Made by a program: the position numbers and the translations under genes | Notes under the pieces: model-generated | Told to the model about the DNA's origin: nothing | What the model saw: the letters and a program-made list of their open reading frames with translations, nothing else | Database searches by the model: none | In this document: positions 9,189 through 16,858 of the stretch, in pieces | Layout: the number at the start of each line of letters is the position of its first letter | How positions within the stretch are numbered: position 1 is the first letter of the stretch | Origin: an uncultured Acetobacteraceae bacterium | GTDB taxonomy: Bacteria; Pseudomonadota; Alphaproteobacteria; Acetobacterales; Acetobacteraceae | Direction of reading: 5' to 3' | NCBI GenBank assembly: GCA_903907955.1 | Contig: CAIVPZ010000125.1 | Location: 1-64,000, forward strand | DNA: 64,000 bases

Positions 9189-9416
9189 TCAGCCACCACC
9201 GGGGCGCGCATCCGAATCATCGGGGGGCGTCGCGCAATAACATTTCGGCGCAGCGGCATCGTCCGGGAATCGGCAGATGGCCGCCCGGCCGTTGGTGCAG
9301 GTGATATTGCAGCTGCCGTGGTTGTTCGCCACCGAGCAACTTGAACTGGAGGTTGAACTGGCCTGCGCCGTGGCGGAAGCGAGGCTCAGCAGCGCGACCA
9401 GAAGAATTCCGTTCAT
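9189..9416 (-). CDS. Small secreted cysteine-rich protein, unknown function
   Basis: A 75-residue protein with a good signal peptide (MNGILLVALLSLASATAQA), leaving a mature part of about 56 residues. This holds six cysteines (SC-SC-TC-IC-KC-YC) in a short span plus a Ser run and a Gly/Pro-rich tail, suggesting three disulfides and periplasmic or extracellular location. GAGAAAGGAAG lies just ahead of the ATG, a strong ribosome site, which supports a real gene in spite of the size. It stands alone between the Hsp70 genes and a methyltransferase gene. I do not recognise the family. Confidence 0.65.
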   Translation of the reverse strand: MNGILLVALLSLASATAQASSTSSSSCSVANNHGSCNITCTNGRAAICRFPDDAAAPKCYCATPPDDSDARPGGG

Positions 9417-9522
9417 CTTCCTTTCTCCCCGTTACCCACTATCGCCGCACGAAACGCAGCACCCGTGAACGGTTGGTCACCACCACCACGCCGGCGCGGA
9501 AGGATCTGTCGCGATCGGAACC

Positions 9523-9580
9523 CTAGAGCGCTTTCAGGCTGACCGTAAACGGTCAGCGCGCTCTAGCTCTTTGTTTTGGC
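9523..9580 (-). terminator. Hairpin terminator, second copy of a dispersed repeat
   Basis: Inner stem GCTGACCG / CGGTCAGC (9538-9545 and 9550-9557, loop TAAA) extended by an outer stem CTAGAGCGC / GCGCTCTAG (9523-9531 and 9558-9566), then CTCTTTGTTTT on the plus strand. It lies downstream of the methyltransferase gene that reads toward it. The hairpin core and the following TTTGTTTT...CTTTATCGGCCG match the element at 1671-1727. With the T-run on the plus strand it would stop plus-strand transcription best; action on the minus-strand gene relies on the hairpin alone. Confidence 0.6.
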
Positions 9581-9625
9581 GAGCAACTTTATCGGCCGGC
9601 TGTCGCCGGTCTGGCCGATGCTGCT

Positions 9626-10330
9626 CTAAGCCGCCTTCGCAAAGGTCGCGTGCACCGGTGCCTTCGCCGCGACCGGCACGGCCGCGTACATATCCTTCAC
9701 CGCTTCGGTGATGGTCAAACCGGCGATGCCGGGGGGCAGCAGCCGGCGGGCGCCGCTTTCCCACAGCAGGGCGGGGCGCAGGTGCAGCGGCGGCATGAAC
9801 AGGGCGGCGTCGCGGCGTTCCACCCGGAACAGAGCGGCGGCGAGCAGCCGGCCGATCTGCCCCGCTGAATAGGGCTGGCCATGCCCGAACGGCGTGCTTT
9901 CCACATACGCCCACACCCCGCGCCGGTTCGGCGCCACCACCATCAGGTGACCGTCGTCCTTCAGCACGCGCCAGACCTCGCGCAGCAGGCGGCGGGCGTG
10001 GTCGGCCGCTTCCAGCCCGTGCACCAGCAGGATGCGGTCGAAGCACAGATCGGGGAAGGGCAGGGCGTCTTCCGCGGCGGTGCAGGAAAGGTTGGGCAGG
10101 CCGCCGGCCGGCCATCGTGTCGCCCCGGCCTGGGCCGGCGTCAGCGCGATGCAGCGCCTGGCCTGGGTGCGCCAAAGCGGCAAATAGGGCGCGGCGTAGC
10201 CCAGCCCGAGCACGGAATGGCCGGGCAGCGACGGCCAGAGCACGCTCAGCCGGTCGCGCAACAGGCGCGCGACCATTGCCCCGCGGGCCGTCGCGTAGAA
10301 ATCCTGGGCTGCGAGCGCGTCGGTTGCCAT
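9626..10330 (-). CDS. Class I SAM-dependent methyltransferase (Methyltransf_11 type)
   Basis: A 234-residue cytosolic protein. It has a glycine-rich SAM-binding loop VLGLGYAAPY (about 39-48), an acidic-to-Asp strand AAEDALPFPDLCFDRILLVHGLE (about 83-105) and LREVWRVLKDDGHLMVVAPN, the post-motif III region of Methyltransf_11 proteins. Substrate is not evident. It is divergent from glyoxalase II; this pairing is common in alphaproteobacteria, but a functional link is unproven. A second in-frame ATG three codons upstream (10339) is equally possible as start. A much longer open frame upstream overlaps gloB antisense and is rejected. Confidence 0.8.
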   Translation of the reverse strand: MATDALAAQDFYATARGAMVARLLRDRLSVLWPSLPGHSVLGLGYAAPYLPLWRTQARRCIALTPAQAGATRWPAGGLPNLSCTAAEDALPFPDLCFDRILLVHGLEAADHARRLLREVWRVLKDDGHLMVVAPNRRGVWAYVESTPFGHGQPYSAGQIGRLLAAALFRVERRDAALFMPPLHLRPALLWESGARRLLPPGIAGLTITEAVKDMYAAVPVAAKAPVHATFAKAA

Positions 10331-10435
10331 GCCGGCCATATAGCATGGCGGCGCGGGATGTGACTGCATGAAGCGATGCCGGGCGCGCACGGCTTCGCGG
10401 GTTGCGGCCGGAAGGGGCGGCGTTAGAGTGGTCGC

Positions 10436-11158
10436 ATGATCACCGCCCGGCCCGTCGCCATCCTGCAGGACAACTACGCCTGGCTGCTGCGCGACAGCGC
10501 AACCGGCGCCACCGCCATCGTCGATCCGGCGGAGCCGGAACCGGTTGCGGCGGCGATCGACGCCGCCGGCGGGCGGCTCGACCTGATCCTGCTGACCCAT
10601 CATCACGGCGATCACATCGCCGGCACCGACGCGATCCGCGCCCGCTATGGCGCGCGCGTGGTCGGCGCCCGCGCCGACGCCCACCGCCTGCCCAGGCTGG
10701 ACCAGCCGGTGGGGGAGGGTGACAGCGTGACGCTCGGTGAATCGCAGGGCCGGGTGATCGACACGCCGGGCCACACGCACGGCCAGGTCGCCTTCCATTT
10801 CCCGGATGGCGGCGTGCTGATCTGCGGCGACACACTGTTCAGCCTGGGCTGCGGCCGGCTGCTGGAAGGCAGTGCGGCGGAGATGTTCGCCTCGTTGCAG
10901 CGCCTCGCCGCCTTGCCGGCGGAGACGCTGGTGTGCTGCGGCCATGAATACACCGAGAGCAACGCCCGCTTCGCGCTGCACGCCGATCCTGGCAATGCGG
11001 CGCTGCGCGCCTATGCCGAACAGGTCCGCGTGCTGCGCGCGGCGGGCCGGCCGAGCGTGCCGAGTCGGCTGGCCGACGAGCGTGCCGCCAACCCGTTCCT
11101 GCGCGCCCCCGATGTGGCGCGTTTCGCGGATTTGCGCGCCCGCAAGGACAGGTTCTGA
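10436..11158 (+). CDS. gloB: Hydroxyacylglutathione hydrolase (glyoxalase II)
   Basis: Hydrolyses S-D-lactoylglutathione to D-lactate and glutathione, the second step of methylglyoxal detoxification in the cytosol. The 240-residue protein carries the metallo-beta-lactamase motif THHHGDH (54-60), a further metal-site TPGHTHG (about 104-110), CGDTLF and the CGHEYT motif, all in glyoxalase II spacing; the C-terminal glyoxalase domain with NPFLR is present. Length is close to the usual 250. The cupin gene follows after three bases, so the two are probably co-transcribed. Confidence 0.93.
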   Translation: MITARPVAILQDNYAWLLRDSATGATAIVDPAEPEPVAAAIDAAGGRLDLILLTHHHGDHIAGTDAIRARYGARVVGARADAHRLPRLDQPVGEGDSVTLGESQGRVIDTPGHTHGQVAFHFPDGGVLICGDTLFSLGCGRLLEGSAAEMFASLQRLAALPAETLVCCGHEYTESNARFALHADPGNAALRAYAEQVRVLRAAGRPSVPSRLADERAANPFLRAPDVARFADLRARKDRF

Positions 11159-11161
11159 CGG

Positions 11162-11590
11162 ATGGACCTGCGCGACCCGGCGATTCCGGCGCAGGCGGTG
11201 GTGGCGGCGCTCGGTCTGCTGGCGCATCCCGAGGGCGGCCATTATCGCGAGACGTGGCGCGACCGGCCGGCGGATGGGGGGCGCGGTGCCGGCACCGCCA
11301 TCCTGTTCCTGCTGGCCGAGGGCGAGGTCAGCCACTGGCACCGGGTGGACGCGGCCGAGTTGTGGATCTGGCAGGCCGGCGCGCCGCTGCTGCTTGAGGT
11401 GTCCGGGGATGTGCCGGCGGTTACGCTCGGTCCGTTGCTCGGCGAGGGACAGGCGCTGCAGGGATTGGTGCCGCCGGGGGCCTGGCAATCCGCGCGCAGC
11501 CGCGGCGCCTGGACCCTGGTGACATGTACCGTGTCACCGGCGTTCCGCTTTGAAGGGTTCGAACTGGCCCCGCCAGGCTGGCGTCCCTGA
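11162..11590 (+). CDS. Cupin superfamily protein, DUF985 type
   Basis: A 142-residue single-domain protein. The family pattern is clear: LLAHPEGGHYRETWRD near the N-terminus, ILFLLAEGEVSHWHRVDAAE (cupin motif 1 with SHWHRVDA-E) and LVPPGAWQSARSRGAWTLV, ending in FEGFELAPPGWRP. The His residues of the motif suggest a metal or ligand site. Reaction is unknown for most of the family. It starts three bases after gloB and ends just before a degenerate copy of the dispersed double-hairpin repeat. Confidence 0.82.
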   Translation: MDLRDPAIPAQAVVAALGLLAHPEGGHYRETWRDRPADGGRGAGTAILFLLAEGEVSHWHRVDAAELWIWQAGAPLLLEVSGDVPAVTLGPLLGEGQALQGLVPPGAWQSARSRGAWTLVTCTVSPAFRFEGFELAPPGWRP

Positions 11591-11592
11591 CG

Positions 11593-11681
11593 AATGGGGT
11601 CACAAGGGGGGGCACCGCCCCGTCGTGCCGAAGGCGCGCTGCGCGCTGGGGCGGTCCAGCGGCAGCGCCCTGGCCCTGCTT
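11593..11681 (-). repeat. Dispersed double-hairpin repeat, degenerate copy
   Basis: Reads AATGGGGTCA...AAGGGGGGCACCGCCCC and later GGCAGCGCCCTGGCCCTGCTT, the reverse orientation of the element at 16801-16858. The middle is diverged by unrelated GC-rich sequence. It fills the gap between the convergent cupin and serA genes and may serve as a terminator for both. Confidence 0.55.
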
Positions 11682-13267
11682 CAGAACGACAGCGCCGTCG
11701 CCTGCACCACCAACGGCAGCCTGCGCACCGCGGCCAGCACGTCTTCGCCCACCGGCTCGTCCACGCTCACCAGGCAGATCGCATCGCCGCCGGCTTCGGC
11801 GCGGCCGAGGTGGAACGTTGCGATGTTGATGCCGGCATCCGACAGCGTCGCGCCGAAGCGGCCGATGAAGCCGGGTTTGTCCTGGTTGGTCACATACAGC
11901 ATGAACCGGGCGAAATCCGCCTCGACCGGAATGCCCTTCAGGTCCACCAGCCGCGGCTTGCTGCCGGCGAACAGCGTGCCGGCGAGGGTGCGCACCTGCT
12001 TGTTGGTGGTGACGGTAATGCGCACCAGCGTCTGGTACTCGCTCGGCCGGTCGTGCACGGTCTCGGCCACTTCGATGCCGCGTTCGCGCGCCAGCAGCGG
12101 GGCGTTGACCATGTTGGCGCCGGCCATCATCGGCCCGAGCAGCCCGGCCAGCGCCGCCGCGGTCAGCGGGCGATGGTTGAGCTTCGCGGCGGCGCCTTCA
12201 TACTCGATCGCCACCGCCTTCAACTCGCCGTCCTGCGTCGCCGTAAGCTGGCCGGCGAACGAGCCGAGCAGGCGGCACAACTCCATGTAGGGCTTCAGCC
12301 GCGGCGCGTCCTCGGCGCTCACCGAGGGCATGTTGATGGCGTTGGTCACCGCGCCGGTCAGCAGGAAGTCGCTGATCTGTTCGGCCACCTGCAGCGCCAC
12401 GTTCTCCTGCGCCTCCGCCGTGGAGGCGCCGAGATGCGGCGTGCACACCACGTTCTCCAGCCCGAACAGCGGGCTGTCCTTGGCCGGCTCGACCTCGAAC
12501 ACGTCGAGCGCGGCACCGGCGACGTGGCCGGATTGCAGCGCCTCGGCCAGCGCCGCCTCATCCACCAGGCCGCCGCGGGCGCAGTTGACGATGCGCACGC
12601 CCTTGCGGGTGCGGGCGATCGCCTCGCGCGAGAGGATGTTGCGGGTCTGCTCGGTCAGCGGCGCGTGCAGGGTGATGATGTCGGCGCGGGCCAGCAGTTC
12701 GTCGAGTTCCACCTTGTCCACGCCGAGGTCGAGCGCGCGCTTCTCGGTGAGGTACGGGTCGTAGGCGATGACCCGCATCTTCAGGCCGACCGCGCGGTCG
12801 GCGACGATGGAGCCGATATTGCCGCAGCCGATCAGGCCGAGCGTCTTAGCGTACAGCTCCACGCCCATGAAGCGGTTCTTTTCCCATTTGCCGGCCTTGG
12901 TGGAGGCGGAGGCTTCGGGAAGCTGGCGGGCGAGCGCGAACATCATGGCGATGGCGTGCTCGGCGGTGGTGATGGCGTTGCCGTTGGGGGTGTTCATCAC
13001 CACCACGCCGCGCGCGGTGGCCGATTTGATGTCGACATTGTCGACGCCGATGCCGGCGCGGCCAACCACTTTGAGGTTGGTCGCGGCCTCCAGCACTTCC
13101 TTCGTCACCTTGGTGGCGGAGCGGATGGCCAGGCCGTCGTACTCGCCGATGATGGCGCGCAGTTCGGCGGGGGTAAGGCCGGTCTTGACGTCCACCTCGA
13201 TGCCGCGCGCGCGGAAGATTTCGACGGACGCCGGCGACAGCTTGTCCGAGATCAGAACTTTGGGCAT
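11681..13267 (-). CDS. serA: D-3-phosphoglycerate dehydrogenase, long three-domain form
   Basis: First step of serine synthesis: oxidises 3-phosphoglycerate to 3-phosphohydroxypyruvate with NAD. The 528-residue protein has the catalytic and NAD domain (about 1-310) with GLIGCGNIGSIVADR as dinucleotide fold and the CTPHLGASTAEAQ catalytic His region, an ASB domain (about 320-450) and a C-terminal ACT domain (about 455-528), where serine usually binds for feedback control. Start at 13267 (MPKVLISDKLS) is conserved in the family; the longer frame runs antisense through serC and is rejected. The gene follows serC by five bases in one operon. Confidence 0.95.
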   Translation of the reverse strand: MPKVLISDKLSPASVEIFRARGIEVDVKTGLTPAELRAIIGEYDGLAIRSATKVTKEVLEAATNLKVVGRAGIGVDNVDIKSATARGVVVMNTPNGNAITTAEHAIAMMFALARQLPEASASTKAGKWEKNRFMGVELYAKTLGLIGCGNIGSIVADRAVGLKMRVIAYDPYLTEKRALDLGVDKVELDELLARADIITLHAPLTEQTRNILSREAIARTRKGVRIVNCARGGLVDEAALAEALQSGHVAGAALDVFEVEPAKDSPLFGLENVVCTPHLGASTAEAQENVALQVAEQISDFLLTGAVTNAINMPSVSAEDAPRLKPYMELCRLLGSFAGQLTATQDGELKAVAIEYEGAAAKLNHRPLTAAALAGLLGPMMAGANMVNAPLLARERGIEVAETVHDRPSEYQTLVRITVTTNKQVRTLAGTLFAGSKPRLVDLKGIPVEADFARFMLYVTNQDKPGFIGRFGATLSDAGINIATFHLGRAEAGGDAICLVSVDEPVGEDVLAAVRRLPLVVQATALSF

Positions 13268-13272
13268 GGCAG

Positions 13273-14457
13273 TTACTCTGCGGGCTGGGGTGCGTATTCG
13301 GCGGCGAGGCGGACAAAAGCCCAGTCGAGCCAGGGGAGCAGGGCGCGGACGTCGTCGGGTTCCACCGTGGCGCCGGTCCAGATGCGCAGGCCCGGCGGGG
13401 CGTCGCGGTAGGCGCCGATGTCGTAGGCGACTTTTTCCTTCTCCAGCAGCGAAGCGAGCTTCTTGGCGGCCTCCGCCTGACCGGCCGCGTCGAGCGCGGT
13501 GAACCAGGGGGCGACGATCTTCAGGCAGACCGAGGTGTTGGAGCGGGTGGCCGGAACCTCGGCGAGGAACGCGGCCCAGTCGGATTGTTCCACCCAGGCG
13601 GCGATGGCGGCGAGGCTGGCATCGGCGCGGGCGCGCAGGGCGGGCAGGCCGCCGATGGCTTCGGCCCAGCGCAGGCCGTCGATCGCGTCCTCGACCGCCA
13701 GCATGCTCGGCGTGTTGATGGTTTCGCCCTTGAAGATGCCCTCGGCGAGCTTGCCGCCGCTGGTGAGGCGGAAAATCTTCGGCAGCGGCCAGGCCGGCTT
13801 GTAGGTCAGCAGGCGCTCGACCGTGCGTGGCGAGATCGCCAGCATGCCGTGCGCCGCTTCGCCGCCGAGCACCTTCTGCCAGGACCAGGTGACGACGTCG
13901 ACCTTGTCCCATGGCAGCGCCTGGGCGAAGGCGGCCGAGGTGGCGTCGACAATCACCAGCCCGGCGTGGTCGGCGGGAATCCAGTCGCCGTCGGTGAAGC
14001 GGACGCCGGAGGTGGTGCCGTTCCAGGCCAGCACGACGTCATGGCTGAAATCGACCTGGGCGAGGTCGGGCAGTTGCCCGTACGGCGCCTTCAGCACCCG
14101 CGCGTCCGGCAGCTTCAACTGCTTGACGACATCGGTGGCCCAGGTTTCGGAGAAGCTCTCATGCGCCAGCACATCGACCGGGCGGGCGCCGAGCAGCGAC
14201 CACAGGGCCATTTCCACCGCGCCGGTATCGGAAGCGGGGACGATGCCCAGGCGCCAGTCGGCGGGGATGCCGAGGATGCGGCGCGAACGTTCGATGACGT
14301 CCGCGAGCCGTGCCTTGGGGTCCTTGGCGCGGTGGCTGCGGCCGAGCAGCGCACCTTCCAGCGCGGCGACCGACCAGCCGGGTCGTTTCGTGCAAGGACC
14401 AGATGAGAATTGGGGGTTGGATGGCCGGAGGTCCGGCCTGGTAGCGGCGATCGTCAT
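13273..14457 (-). CDS. serC: Phosphoserine aminotransferase
   Basis: Second step of serine synthesis, converting 3-phosphohydroxypyruvate and glutamate to phosphoserine. The 394-residue protein is of the longer alphaproteobacterial/methanogen-like class ([13 protein letters not shown] near the N-terminus). The PLP lysine is K195 in [17 protein letters not shown], with the D171 that pairs with the cofactor ring in [18 protein letters not shown] lies about 6 bases before the ATG. It is first in a serC-serA operon. A possible structured RNA leader precedes it. Confidence 0.94.
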   Translation of the reverse strand: MTIAATRPDLRPSNPQFSSGPCTKRPGWSVAALEGALLGRSHRAKDPKARLADVIERSRRILGIPADWRLGIVPASDTGAVEMALWSLLGARPVDVLAHESFSETWATDVVKQLKLPDARVLKAPYGQLPDLAQVDFSHDVVLAWNGTTSGVRFTDGDWIPADHAGLVIVDATSAAFAQALPWDKVDVVTWSWQKVLGGEAAHGMLAISPRTVERLLTYKPAWPLPKIFRLTSGGKLAEGIFKGETINTPSMLAVEDAIDGLRWAEAIGGLPALRARADASLAAIAAWVEQSDWAAFLAEVPATRSNTSVCLKIVAPWFTALDAAGQAEAAKKLASLLEKEKVAYDIGAYRDAPPGLRIWTGATVEPDDVRALLPWLDWAFVRLAAEYAPQPAE

Positions 14458-14522
14458 GATCGCTCTCCCTTACAGAAGAGAAGCGCCCCGGTGGGGGGGC
14501 GTGACCCGACGCCTTCCTAGCC
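14458..14522 (-). promoter_or_regulatory. Possible serC leader RNA with two competing hairpins
   Basis: On the transcript strand the leader reads CTAGGAAGGCGTCGGGTCAC, then a C-run and GGGGCG. One hairpin, GGCGT-CGGGTC-ACGCC (14498-14513), shares bases with a second, CGCCCC...GGGGCG (14484-14489 with 14496-14501), so only one can form at a time. This fits an attenuation-type leader. Position and layout resemble the serC motif reported upstream of serC in alphaproteobacteria, but I match it from memory only; a covariance-model search would decide. Confidence 0.45.
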
Positions 14523-14650
14523 GAGGTCGATGGTGCAATGCAACAGCAAGTTTATTGCCGCGGGTGCGGCCTTGCTTGCAGTCGGAACGAGGCCGTGTCT
14601 GAATCACGCGGGACCGCACCGCCCGGCGCGGCCAAGACGGAGCAGATGCC

Positions 14651-15190
14651 ATGAGAAAGCGAACGCTTCACCTGATCGGCCGTCCTGCCTGCCTCCTGCT
14701 GGCGGCAGGAATGCTGGCGTCATCCGGCGGGGCTGCGCTGGCGGGGGATGCCTGCACCGGCACCTACTCGACATCGCTGCTGCAGGAGGTGCCGCTGCCG
14801 GTCACCATCGCCCTGGCGGAAGCGCCGGTGAACCCCGGCCTGGCCAACCAGTTCATCGCCGGGCTGCGTTACGCCGGGGCGCAGATCGACCAGACTTCGC
14901 CGCTCCGGCTGGACATGGTGTTCACGGTTGCCACCCCGGCCTCCGGTCCGTTGCAGGGCACCGTCTACAACAACTTCACCTGGGCCGATCAGGGCGGGTC
15001 ACTGGTCGATGTCAACGCCAGCACCGTCAACCTGATGGCGCATCTGGTGGACACGACGAGCTATGCGTACATCTGGATCGCCACCGCCCAGTGCACCATC
15101 AAGGTGCGGGACGGGGCGGCGGTGGCCAGCGAACTGGGCGCCTTCATCGGCCGCACGCTCGGGCGGGACGTGCCGAACGGCCGGCTCTGA
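14651..15190 (+). CDS. Secreted protein of unknown function
   Basis: A 179-residue protein with a signal peptide (MRKRTLHLIGRPACLLLAAG...GAALA, cut near residue 31). The mature part has two cysteines (DACTG and AQCTI) that could form one disulfide, and a beta-rich pattern with LPVTIALAEAPVNPGLANQF and GTVYNNFTWADQGG. No known family is recognised. It is divergent from serC and convergent with speE, 13 bases from the speE stop. Codon use and GC match the neighbours, which favours a real chromosomal gene. Confidence 0.65.
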   Translation: MRKRTLHLIGRPACLLLAAGMLASSGGAALAGDACTGTYSTSLLQEVPLPVTIALAEAPVNPGLANQFIAGLRYAGAQIDQTSPLRLDMVFTVATPASGPLQGTVYNNFTWADQGGSLVDVNASTVNLMAHLVDTTSYAYIWIATAQCTIKVRDGAAVASELGAFIGRTLGRDVPNGRL

Positions 15191-15203
15191 AGCCTCGGGG
15201 CTG

Positions 15204-16076
15204 TCAGCCGCGGGGCGGCAGGTGGCGGGCGATGTAGGGCGGCAACTGGAAGGCGGACCAGTGCACTTCCGGGGTCCAGTACCGGGTGGTGCCAAGCATG
15301 CCCGCCGCCTCGGCGCGGGCGCGGATGGTGGCCACCGGCACGGCATCGAGGCCCGGCACCTTGGCGGCGAAGCCGAGCGTCATGAAGCCGCCCACATAGG
15401 TCGGCACGGCGGCGACATAGGCGCCGACATGCGGGAAGAACTTGGCCCGCCGCAGGCTGGTGTCGCCCAGCTCGTCGGCCTGCATGAAGGGCACGCCGCA
15501 CTGGTTCACGATCAGCCCGCCGGGTGCGAGGATGCGGGCGGCGTTGGCGTAGAAATCATCGGTGAACAGCGCCTCGCCGACGCCGATCGGGTCGGTGGAA
15601 TCGACGATGAGGACGTCGAACGCCGCATCCGGCGCCCGCTGCACATAGTCGATGCCGTCGCCCACGATCACCTCGGCGCGCGGGTCGGTCCAGGCGGTGC
15701 CGCCGATGCCGGGCAGGAATTGCTTCGCCAGGCGGATCACTTCGCCGTCGATCTCCACCATCACTGCGCGCGTCACGTTGCGGTGCTGCAGCACGCGCTT
15801 CAGCACGCCGCCATCGCCGGCGCCGATGATCAGCACCCGCTCCGCCGCGCCGTGCGCCAGCAGCGGCGGATGCGTGATCATTTCCTGATAGACGAACTCA
15901 TCACCTTCGGTGATCTGCACCACGCCGTCGAGCAGCATGACCCGCCCATGGGTCTCGCTCTCGAAGATCATGATGTCCTGAAAGGCGCTCTGCACGCGGG
16001 CCAGTTCATGCCAGACCCGGAAGCGCTGGCCCCAGGCGGGGTACAGCGTTTCGTTCACCCACGAATCGGTTGTCAT
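15204..16076 (-). CDS. speE: Spermidine synthase
   Basis: Transfers an aminopropyl group from decarboxylated SAM to putrescine to make spermidine. The 290-residue protein has the family N-terminal strand domain, VLIIGAGDGGVLKRVL (GAGDGG at 85-90, dcSAM binding), VEIDGEVIRLAKQFLP and the catalytic region IVDSTDPIGVGEALF. FVYQEMITHPPLLAH before the SAM loop is typical of SpeE. It lies 73 bases downstream of speD on the same strand, giving the two-gene spermidine module. Confidence 0.94.
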   Translation of the reverse strand: MTTDSWVNETLYPAWGQRFRVWHELARVQSAFQDIMIFESETHGRVMLLDGVVQITEGDEFVYQEMITHPPLLAHGAAERVLIIGAGDGGVLKRVLQHRNVTRAVMVEIDGEVIRLAKQFLPGIGGTAWTDPRAEVIVGDGIDYVQRAPDAAFDVLIVDSTDPIGVGEALFTDDFYANAARILAPGGLIVNQCGVPFMQADELGDTSLRRAKFFPHVGAYVAAVPTYVGGFMTLGFAAKVPGLDAVPVATIRARAEAAGMLGTTRYWTPEVHWSAFQLPPYIARHLPPRG

Positions 16077-16149
16077 CGCACCTGTCCTCGCACGGCGTCG
16101 GCGGGCGCCGTCCGGCACCCGCCTGCGCTTGTCCCCGAGTCGGCTGGGA

Positions 16150-16614
16150 TCAGCTGGTGCGCCCGCGGCGCTGTTCGTCGACCTGCACGGTGCCGGGCGT
16201 AAACGCACGCTGCAGCACCGGCACCGACAGGTAGGGGTCGCACGCGCCGCACATGAACACATCGATCGCGGCGAAGTCGCGTTCCGGCCATGTGTGGATG
16301 GAGATGTGGCTTTCCGCCAGCACCACCACGCCCGACACGCCGCCATTCGGCGTGAAGTGGTGGAAATGGCTGTGCAGAATCGTCGCACCGGCCGCCAGCG
16401 CCGCTTCGCGCAGGGCGGCGTCGATGTGGTCCGGCTCGTCGAGCCTGCTGGCGCCCCACAAATCCACCAGCAGATGCGTGCCGGCGAAGCGCATGCCGTC
16501 ACGTTCAACGAAATAGTCCTTGCGTTCGTCTTCGGCGCCCGCCGAACGAAGTGCAGTCGTCTGGTTCTCGCTCGGGAAATCCGAGACCATCCCCAGTTGC
16601 GTGAGTGCGTTCAT
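16150..16614 (-). CDS. speD: S-adenosylmethionine decarboxylase proenzyme
   Basis: Makes decarboxylated SAM for SpeE. The 154-residue proenzyme carries the self-cleavage site [12 protein letters not shown]102 would become the pyruvoyl group. His85 and the CGACDP motif (Cys122/Cys125) match the catalytic residues of the prokaryotic class 1B enzyme. It has about 38 extra N-terminal residues relative to the shortest family members. Start at 16614 is supported by TGGAGGG 6-12 bases upstream. It lies between recN and speE, all on the minus strand; a run of nine C followed by six T on the transcript strand (16702-16716) sits about 90 bases ahead of the start. Confidence 0.92.
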   Translation of the reverse strand: MNALTQLGMVSDFPSENQTTALRSAGAEDERKDYFVERDGMRFAGTHLLVDLWGASRLDEPDHIDAALREAALAAGATILHSHFHHFTPNGGVSGVVVLAESHISIHTWPERDFAAIDVFMCGACDPYLSVPVLQRAFTPGTVQVDEQRRGRTS

Positions 16615-16800
16615 CGCGCATCCCTCCATAACCAGCAGACAGCCTGAAGGGACGCGGCCGCGTGCACGCGCCCCCGGGGGCCAAGGCGGCGGAACATGAT
16701 GAAAAAAGGGGGGGGGCGCAAGCCATAATGGCCCCGCGATGCATCGATTTATGCATGCCGGCAACGCATGCCGTCGGTAAGGCGACAATAAAGGCAGAGA

Positions 16801-16858
16801 AGGAAGGCCAGGGCGCTGCCCTGGACCCGCCAGGGGGCGGTGGCCCCCTTGACCCTTA
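16801..16858 (+). repeat. Dispersed double-hairpin repeat, good copy
   Basis: Begins AGGAAGGCCAGGGCGCTGCC: hairpin 1 is CCAGGGC-GCT-GCCCTGG, hairpin 2 is CCAGGGGGC...GGCCCCCTTG, then ACCC. Its last bases overlap the recN stop codon (16856-16858). Other copies lie at 11593, 46251, 53580, 59059 and 62244. Likely acts as a transcript end or mRNA stabiliser; it resembles a REP-type element. Confidence 0.8.

Noticed and set aside
10331-11488. Long minus-strand open frame continuing upstream of the methyltransferase through gloB and the cupin gene
   Set aside because: It is antisense to two well-supported genes and has no family-like sequence; high GC makes long empty frames common here.
13268-13912. 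Minus-strand in-frame extension of serA through serC
   Set aside because: serC is unmistakable in another frame, and the conserved SerA start MPKVLISD is at 13267.
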